A stretch of 64,000 bases of DNA. Source: Flavobacteriaceae bacterium EG-1. GTDB lineage: Bacteria; Bacteroidota; Bacteroidia; Flavobacteriales; Flavobacteriaceae. Position 1 is the stretch's first letter. Every line of letters starts with the position of its first letter. The notes under the pieces are model-generated. The model ran no database searches, was not told the origin of the DNA, and saw only the letters and a list, made by a program, of their open reading frames with translations. Position numbers and translations under genes: made by a program. The DNA lies in contig NZ_WJPK01000003.1 in the NCBI RefSeq assembly GCF_009649685.1, positions 205,921 to 269,920 on the forward strand, written 5' to 3'. Shown here piece by piece: positions 58,854 through 64,000 of the stretch.

Positions 58854-59534
58854 TTATGGAGTGCTGTTACTTACTTGTAGTAATTTACCATTGTATAGTT
58901 TATTACCAGACAATGCAAACTCTTTAATATAAGTTGCCATTTGTACGGCAGTAGTTGGTGCTTTATAACCCGGAAAGGCCTTTTCTAACATTTCAGTTTG
59001 TACGGCACCCAAAGCTAATGCATTAAAAGATGGGCCCGTTTCCTTAAACTCTTCTGCCCATAATTCTGTTAATGTTATTACGGCTCCTTTACTAGAACTA
59101 TAAGCTGAAAGTCCCGGAAATTTCATACTACCTTGTACCCCACCCATTGAACTGATAGTTACTACATGACCATTTTTTGGCATCTTAGGAATAACAATTC
59201 TAGTAATATCCGCAACTCCATAAACATTAACTTTATAAACACTTTCAAACTCTTTGGAAGTTGTTTCTAAAAAAGGTTTATTAAGTAATTTACCCGCATT
59301 ATTAATTAGAATATCTACCGCAGACCATTTGGTGGCTAAGAAATCTTGAAGTATTTGGATATCTTTAACGCTCGATAAATCAAAAGAAAATGCAGTTATA
59401 TTCTTATGATTCAATTTATCTATTGGTGCGGTATTTCTAGATAACGCTAAAACCTTATGACCATTAGTTGCAAAAAGACGCGCAAGCTCAAAACCAATAC
59501 CCCTACTTGTACCAGTAATTATTACGTTAGCCAT
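58854..59534 (-). CDS. SDR family oxidoreductase
   Basis: 226 aa. Cofactor motif ITGTSRGIG at the N-terminus, INNAGKL, Ser in TISSMGG and Tyr-x3-Lys in YSSSKGAVI. Shorter than FabG, without the C-terminal extension. The M28 peptidase gene lies upstream in transcription, ending two bases before this start, so the two share a transcript. Confidence 0.9.
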   Translation of the reverse strand: MANVIITGTSRGIGFELARLFATNGHKVLALSRNTAPIDKLNHKNITAFSFDLSSVKDIQILQDFLATKWSAVDILINNAGKLLNKPFLETTSKEFESVYKVNVYGVADITRIVIPKMPKNGHVVTISSMGGVQGSMKFPGLSAYSSSKGAVITLTELWAEEFKETGPSFNALALGAVQTEMLEKAFPGYKAPTTAVQMATYIKEFALSGNKLYNGKLLQVSNSTP

Positions 59535-59536
59535 TA

Positions 59537-60598
59537 TTAGTTGTATTTTATTTCTTTGACAGGAGCATTTACAATCCCATTTACAGCAGGGATAGTTCTA
59601 TTAACAACGTCAGCCATATGATTAAAATTCATAATGGCGGCTTCATCACCAACTTTATGATAATGGTTAAAATTTGTAAAATCAAAAGTGCAAAAGGTTT
59701 GAGAAGGCACATTAAACTCCAAATGAAAAGCATAATTATCGGAACGCATAAACAAATTCATTTCAGCAGCTGAAGGCAAATAACCTATCAGTTTTTCTCT
59801 AGCATATTTATTTGCAATTTCAGCTAAATTAGACTTCTGATAGCCAGTTACGTACATAAAGTAATCTTTATTTTGTAGTGGAACTCCAACCATTTCAAAA
59901 TTCAGCATTGTATATAAATCAATATTATCTGCTTTCAGTTTTTTAGCTAAATGTTTAGATCCTAATAATCCCTTTTCTTCAGCTGTAAAAAGTGCGAAAA
60001 TAATACTGCGTTTATTTGATTTGTTAGCGCTAAAATACCGTGCTAATTCCAAAACTGTAGTTGTACCCGAAGCATTATCATTAGCACCATTGGCAATAGA
60101 ATCTTGTCCAACAGCTTTCGCAGTACCTATATGATCGTAATGTGCGCCCAAAATTACTATCTCATTTTTAAGGTTCACATCATTTCCTTCTAAGAAACCT
60201 ACAACATTGTAGGCAATACCATCAAAGTTAGCTATTGTGTCGCGATAACCTTCAAAATAAGGAGGAACTCCGTTTTCCTTTAAGGTATATTCAATAAGAT
60301 TTGCAGCTTTAGCTATACCTTCAGATCCTGCTTCTCGACCTTGTAGTTCGTCAGAAGCTAAAAAAGAAATAATCTTACCAACATTTTCTGAGTTAGAAAA
60401 TGCTGGCAGATTAATAATTGAATTATTGTGAGATGCTTTATTGTCTACAACTAAACTATGCGTACTATCCTCAACAACATTAGTCTTTAATCCATCTAAA
60501 TTGGATTGTACATTAATAGCATCAGTTTTTTTTAATTTGGTCGTACCACAGGCAGAAATACAAATCGCGATACATACTACGAATAGCTTTTTCATCAT
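59537..60598 (-). CDS. M28 family zinc metallopeptidase, lipoprotein
   Basis: 353 aa from the ATG whose complement is at 60596-60598 (MMKKLFVVCIAICISAC, lipobox ISAC). The M28 zinc ligands are in place: LGAHYDHIG (His, Asp), GANDNASGTTTVLE (Asp), FTAEEKGLLGS (catalytic and metal Glu pair), a later Asp in RSDNYAF and His in NHYHKVGDE. Aminopeptidase or carboxypeptidase at the cell envelope, co-transcribed with the SDR. Confidence 0.9.
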   Translation of the reverse strand: MMKKLFVVCIAICISACGTTKLKKTDAINVQSNLDGLKTNVVEDSTHSLVVDNKASHNNSIINLPAFSNSENVGKIISFLASDELQGREAGSEGIAKAANLIEYTLKENGVPPYFEGYRDTIANFDGIAYNVVGFLEGNDVNLKNEIVILGAHYDHIGTAKAVGQDSIANGANDNASGTTTVLELARYFSANKSNKRSIIFALFTAEEKGLLGSKHLAKKLKADNIDLYTMLNFEMVGVPLQNKDYFMYVTGYQKSNLAEIANKYAREKLIGYLPSAAEMNLFMRSDNYAFHLEFNVPSQTFCTFDFTNFNHYHKVGDEAAIMNFNHMADVVNRTIPAVNGIVNAPVKEIKYN

Positions 60599-60642
60599 GG
60601 CTTTGTACAACAACTAAATTAAATAAATATTAGCTTATAAAA

Positions 60643-62271
60643 TTAAGCTAACATCGTAACTGGATTTTCTAAAAACGCTTTTAACGTTAATAGGAATTGA
60701 GACCCAGTTGCACCATCAACAGTTCTATGATCACAAGCTAAGGTAACTTTCATTGTTTTACCAACAACAATTTCCCCTTTGCGAACTACAGGTTTCTCTA
60801 CAATAGCGCCAACAGACAAAATTGCTGAATTTGGCTGATTGATAATTGAAGTAAATTCAACTATACCAAACATTCCTAAGTTAGAAACTGTAAATGTACT
60901 ACCGTCCATTTCCGCTGGAGTTAATTTTTTAACTCGTGCCCTACCTGCTAAATCTTTTACTGATGCTCCTATTTGAGTAAGCGTCATTTGATCTGTGAAC
61001 TTTAAAACCGGAACAACCAAACCATCATCCACAGCTACAGCCACACCAACATTTACATGATGATTGTATTTAGTGGTATCACCGTTCCAAGTTGTATTTA
61101 CTTGTGGATGCTTTTTCAAAGCCATTGCACAAGCTTTCACTACCATATCATTAAAAGATACTTTAATATCAGGCAAGTCATTTATTTGTAGACGAGATGC
61201 CCATGCATTATCCATATCAACTTCAATGGTCAAATAATAATGTGGTGCAGTAAATTTAGATTCACTAAGACGTTTCGCAATAGTTTTACGCATTTGCGAA
61301 TTCTTTACTTCTTCTGTACTCTCCTGGCCAACAGGTAAATTAACTGGAGTGGCAGCCACAGCACTGGTGGCAGAAACATCTGCCGACTTAACAACTGGTG
61401 CAGCAGTACTTTTTTGTGCAGGTTGATAATTCTCGATATCTTTTTTTACAATTCGACCATTATCACCACTTCCACTTACAGTACTTAAATCTATTCCTTT
61501 ATCGGCGGCAATTTTTTTAGCTAATGGTGAGGCAAAAATACGTTGTCCATTATTTGTTGCAACAGGTTGCTCCTCATTAGTATTTGAAGTTTCAGAAACA
61601 GTATTAACTTTTTCTTCAGGTGATTCTTGAGCAGGTGCATCAGTACTATTTAAAACAGCTGCAACATCAGTACCTTTTGGTCCAATTACAGCAAGAACAT
61701 CATCAACAGGGGCAGATTCACCTTCTTGTATACCAATATGTAAAAGCGTACCATTATAGAACGATTCAAATTCCATAGTGGCTTTATCAGTTTCTATTTC
61801 GGCAAGTATATCTCCCTCCTCAACTTCATCACCAACTTTTTTCAACCAAGAAGCAACTGTACCTTCTTCCATGGTATCACTTAAGCGAGGCATTTTTATA
61901 ATTTCAACACCTTCAGGAATTTCTGCTACTGCAGTTGGAGCAGCAGGAGCAGACTCTTCTACTTTGGTTGTTTCTGTTACCTTATCAGTAGAACTATCTG
62001 CCGAACCATTTAACAGACCTGAAATATCTTCACCTTTTTCCCCGATAATTGCCAAGAGTGTATCAACAGGGGCCCCATCACCTTCTTCGATACCAATATG
62101 TAAGAGAGTACCTTCATGAAAAGATTCAAACTCCATTGTTGCTTTATCTGTTTCAATTTCAGCAAGAATATCACCTTCTTCGATTTTGTCACCTACTTTT
62201 TTCAACCATTTAGCAACCGTACCTTCTTCCATGGTATCGCTAAGCCGGGGCATATTTATTACTTCTGCCAT
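60643..62271 (-). CDS. pdhC: Pyruvate dehydrogenase E2, dihydrolipoyllysine acetyltransferase
   Basis: 542 aa. Two N-terminal lipoyl domains with lipoylated Lys43 and Lys163 (ETDKATMEFES twice), joined by acidic/alanine linkers. E3/E1-binding domain at ~244-282 (IFASPLAKKIAADKGIDLSTVSGSGDNGRIVKKDIE). Catalytic domain from ~315, with His515 and Asp519 (DHRTVDG). Transfers acetyl from lipoyl to CoA in the cytoplasmic PDH complex. Directly follows E1-alpha (6-bp gap). E1-beta and E3 are not in the window. Confidence 0.96.
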   Translation of the reverse strand: MAEVINMPRLSDTMEEGTVAKWLKKVGDKIEEGDILAEIETDKATMEFESFHEGTLLHIGIEEGDGAPVDTLLAIIGEKGEDISGLLNGSADSSTDKVTETTKVEESAPAAPTAVAEIPEGVEIIKMPRLSDTMEEGTVASWLKKVGDEVEEGDILAEIETDKATMEFESFYNGTLLHIGIQEGESAPVDDVLAVIGPKGTDVAAVLNSTDAPAQESPEEKVNTVSETSNTNEEQPVATNNGQRIFASPLAKKIAADKGIDLSTVSGSGDNGRIVKKDIENYQPAQKSTAAPVVKSADVSATSAVAATPVNLPVGQESTEEVKNSQMRKTIAKRLSESKFTAPHYYLTIEVDMDNAWASRLQINDLPDIKVSFNDMVVKACAMALKKHPQVNTTWNGDTTKYNHHVNVGVAVAVDDGLVVPVLKFTDQMTLTQIGASVKDLAGRARVKKLTPAEMDGSTFTVSNLGMFGIVEFTSIINQPNSAILSVGAIVEKPVVRKGEIVVGKTMKVTLACDHRTVDGATGSQFLLTLKAFLENPVTMLA

Positions 62272-62277
62272 TCTATT

Positions 62278-63273
62278 TTATTTATGTTGTACAAATGGAA
62301 AATCATCTTGCTCATAAACCATATCGTACAATTGATTTAATGGCGGATATTCTGATTCTTCTGCAAATTTTTCACATTCTTTCACTAAATCTTTCACACG
62401 CTTATCTATTACTTTTATTTCGTCTTCGGTAGCGTATTTTTCAGTTTTAATAACCTCTAAAACCTGTGAAATTGGATCTATCTTTTTATATTCTTCAACT
62501 TCGTCTTTTGTACGATAGTGTTGCGCGTCAGACATTGAATGCCCACGATAACGATATGTCTTCATTTCTAAAAAAGTTGGTCCACCACCACTACGAGCTC
62601 TTTCCACAGCCTTACTAACTTCTTGAGCAACAGCAACAGGATCCATACCATCTACTGGCCCACATGGCATTTCATATCCTAGTCCTAGTTTCCAAATTTC
62701 TGTTGAATGCGAAGTTCTAGCCACTGAAGTACCCATTGCATATCCGTTATTTTCACAGATAAAAACAACTGGTAATTGCCATAGCATAGCTAAGTTAAAA
62801 GTTTCGTGTAGCGACCCTTGTCTCACAGCACCATCGCCCATGTAACATAAGGTAACATTATCACGCTTAAAATACTTATCTCCAAAAGCCATACCAGCAC
62901 CTAATGGAATTTGACCTCCTACAATACCATGACCGCCATGAAACCTATGTTCTTTTGAGAATATGTGCATAGACCCACCCATACCTTTAGAAGTACCAGT
63001 AACTTTACCGTAAAGTTCAGCCATTACACGTTTTGGATCAACACCCATACCAATAGGTTGTACGTGATTTCTATAAGCAGTAATCATTCTGTCTTTAGTT
63101 AAGTCCATTGCATGCAGCGAACCAGCTAAAACTGCTTCTTGACCATTATATAAATGCAAGAAACCTCTAACTTTTTGTTGAATATATACTGCCGCAAGTT
63201 TATCCTCAAACTTTCTCCAGAACAACATATCTTCATACCATTTAAGGTATGTTTCCTTTGTAATTTTATCCAT
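62278..63273 (-). CDS. pdhA: Pyruvate dehydrogenase E1 component, alpha subunit
   Basis: 331 aa. The thiamine diphosphate motif runs from G146-D-G148 (YMGDGAVRQGS) to N175-N176 (ICENNGYAMGTSV). The HGGHGIVGGQIP segment and the conserved YRYRGHSMSDAQHYR loop (phosphorylation loop in mitochondrial homologues) identify the alpha subunit. Decarboxylates pyruvate together with the beta subunit, encoded elsewhere. First gene of the pdhA-pdhC pair. Confidence 0.96.
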   Translation of the reverse strand: MDKITKETYLKWYEDMLFWRKFEDKLAAVYIQQKVRGFLHLYNGQEAVLAGSLHAMDLTKDRMITAYRNHVQPIGMGVDPKRVMAELYGKVTGTSKGMGGSMHIFSKEHRFHGGHGIVGGQIPLGAGMAFGDKYFKRDNVTLCYMGDGAVRQGSLHETFNLAMLWQLPVVFICENNGYAMGTSVARTSHSTEIWKLGLGYEMPCGPVDGMDPVAVAQEVSKAVERARSGGGPTFLEMKTYRYRGHSMSDAQHYRTKDEVEEYKKIDPISQVLEVIKTEKYATEDEIKVIDKRVKDLVKECEKFAEESEYPPLNQLYDMVYEQDDFPFVQHK

Positions 63274-63418
63274 TTACACCTATTTAATCCAAATTTATAA
63301 ATGTTAGTCTACCATACCTTATCGGTTGTACGGGAGACAAAAATACATATTAATTTTTAGAAAAAAACGGGCTTTAAAAATGATTTAGTGAGATAAATCA
63401 CAAGCACTACTAAAACTG

Positions 63419-63901
63419 CTACAAAAATGAACTATCGAAAGCAAATGGAATTAAATCTAAGACAGAATCACATTGTATAACCTGCCCAATTTCACCCATC
63501 ATCAAAATTTCTATAGGGAATTTTTGTTTTTGTTCATATTCAGCCATTGATTGTCTACATATACCACATGAAGTTACTGGACTATCAACTTTGTGATTTA
63601 TAGAAGTTGCGGTAATAGCAATTGCTTCTATTTTAATATCCGGAAATTTTGCGCTAGCGTATAGCATTGCAACACGTTCTGCACATACTCCAGCAGGATA
63701 AGAAGCGTTCTCTTGGTTACTTCCTATTACTATTTCACCATTACTTAAAATTACGGCAGCCCCAACTTTAAATTTTGAATATGGAGCATATGCATTTTCT
63801 CTAGCGGATATAGCACATTGCATTAAATGTTGTTGTTTAGAAGAGAGTTCCTCTAAAGAATCAAACATTGTATAGTTAAATTCCAATTTTCGTTTTTGCA
63901 T
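63419..63901 (-). CDS. cdd: Cytidine deaminase
   Basis: 160 aa. Zinc site C73-A-E75 (GVCAERVAML) and C112-GI-C115 (SCGICRQ), as in tetrameric cytidine deaminases, which use three Cys ligands. Substrate pocket residues are in APYSKFKVGAAV and NQENASYPAG. Converts cytidine and deoxycytidine to uridine forms (pyrimidine salvage). The N-terminal 25 residues extend beyond the usual start, as in Flavobacteriaceae. Confidence 0.93.
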   Translation of the reverse strand: MQKRKLEFNYTMFDSLEELSSKQQHLMQCAISARENAYAPYSKFKVGAAVILSNGEIVIGSNQENASYPAGVCAERVAMLYASAKFPDIKIEAIAITATSINHKVDSPVTSCGICRQSMAEYEQKQKFPIEILMMGEIGQVIQCDSVLDLIPFAFDSSFL

Positions 63902-63929
63902 AATTTAATTAGCTAATACTCGAAAATAA

Positions 63930-63959
63930 GAAACCCCAACGGTTTACCGTCAGGGTTTC
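63930..63959 (-). terminator. Hairpin terminator upstream of cdd
   Basis: GAAACCC..AACGG/ACCGT..GGGTTTC stem-loop. On the minus strand it is followed by CTTATTTTCG, so it probably ends a gene lying beyond the right edge. Confidence 0.65.
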
Positions 63960-64000
63960 ATTATATCATTTTTATGATTAATCATTAAAATACTCTTGCC

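Noticed and set aside
1-64000. tRNA or rRNA genes and prophage
   Set aside because: I saw no cloverleaf-like or rRNA sequence, and no capsid, portal, terminase or tail genes.

Overview
The window looks like a low-GC chromosome segment of a (probably marine) member of Flavobacteriaceae, phylum Bacteroidota. Supporting signs are promoters of the TAnnTTTG type, many short lipoproteins with a Cys lipobox, Bacteroidota-typical families (DUF6090, DUF6428, DUF6503-like, DUF2200), a PL7 alginate lyase, and a pyruvate dehydrogenase E1-alpha/E2 pair with two lipoyl domains.

Region 1 (1 to about 24.4 kb) is the most unusual part. It is an integron-like gene-cassette array with no integrase in view. About 22 units, all on the + strand, carry one to three unrelated small genes each: toxin-antitoxin, beta-lactamase-like serine hydrolase, TetR-SDR modules, RidA, DUF6090, CPBP protease, DUF418, GH43-like and many exported proteins. 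They are separated by attC-like spacers, mostly 133-142 bp, that are imperfect palindromes starting with ...AAC and ending with ACC-GTT.... In 14 units the first 8-10 bases after the inferred crossover (GTT...) are the reverse complement of the bases that open the spacer at the end of the same unit, while differing from neighbouring units. That is what integron attC chemistry predicts for cassettes, although the core boxes do not fit the textbook GTTRRRY. Two spacers contain copies of a non-coding element of about 445 bp, one gene (TIMP/NTR-like) occurs twice, and some units are decayed or hybrid.

Region 2 (about 24.4-58.8 kb) is accessory chromosome made of small 'regulator plus detoxification or redox enzyme' modules: HxlR/DoxX, TetR/HAD/DoxX/DUF6503/SDR, Crp-Fnr, an ECF41-type sigma factor with azoreductase and cupin, AraC/VOC/methyltransferase, SDR/START/AraC, Crp/beta-lactamase-like, heme-binding-like/propeller-Dabb/SDR, a PAS histidine kinase, HxlR/VOC, an arsenic operon (arsR, DUF6428, metallophosphoesterase, arsenate-reductase-type phosphatase, acr3) and a PL7 alginate lyase. 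It holds several pseudogenes: an internally deleted ATP-grasp copy, a truncated nucleoside-sugar epimerase-like gene, and a membrane protein with a premature stop.

Region 3 (about 58.8-64 kb, - strand) looks like core genome: SDR, M28 peptidase, PDH E2, PDH E1-alpha and cytidine deaminase.

Regulation is unusually readable. Five TetR genes share the geometry 'TAnnTTTG box, four bases, start codon', which implies leaderless mRNAs. Three TetR cassettes carry matching operator palindromes before the regulator and before the enzyme gene. The ECF41-type sigma gene and the azoreductase gene share a promoter of the form TGTCACG-N16-TGTC. Two AraC-VOC pairs share a 16-bp box. One HxlR gene has three operator-like palindromes at an exact 18-bp period. 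All homology calls are from reading the sequences; no search was run.
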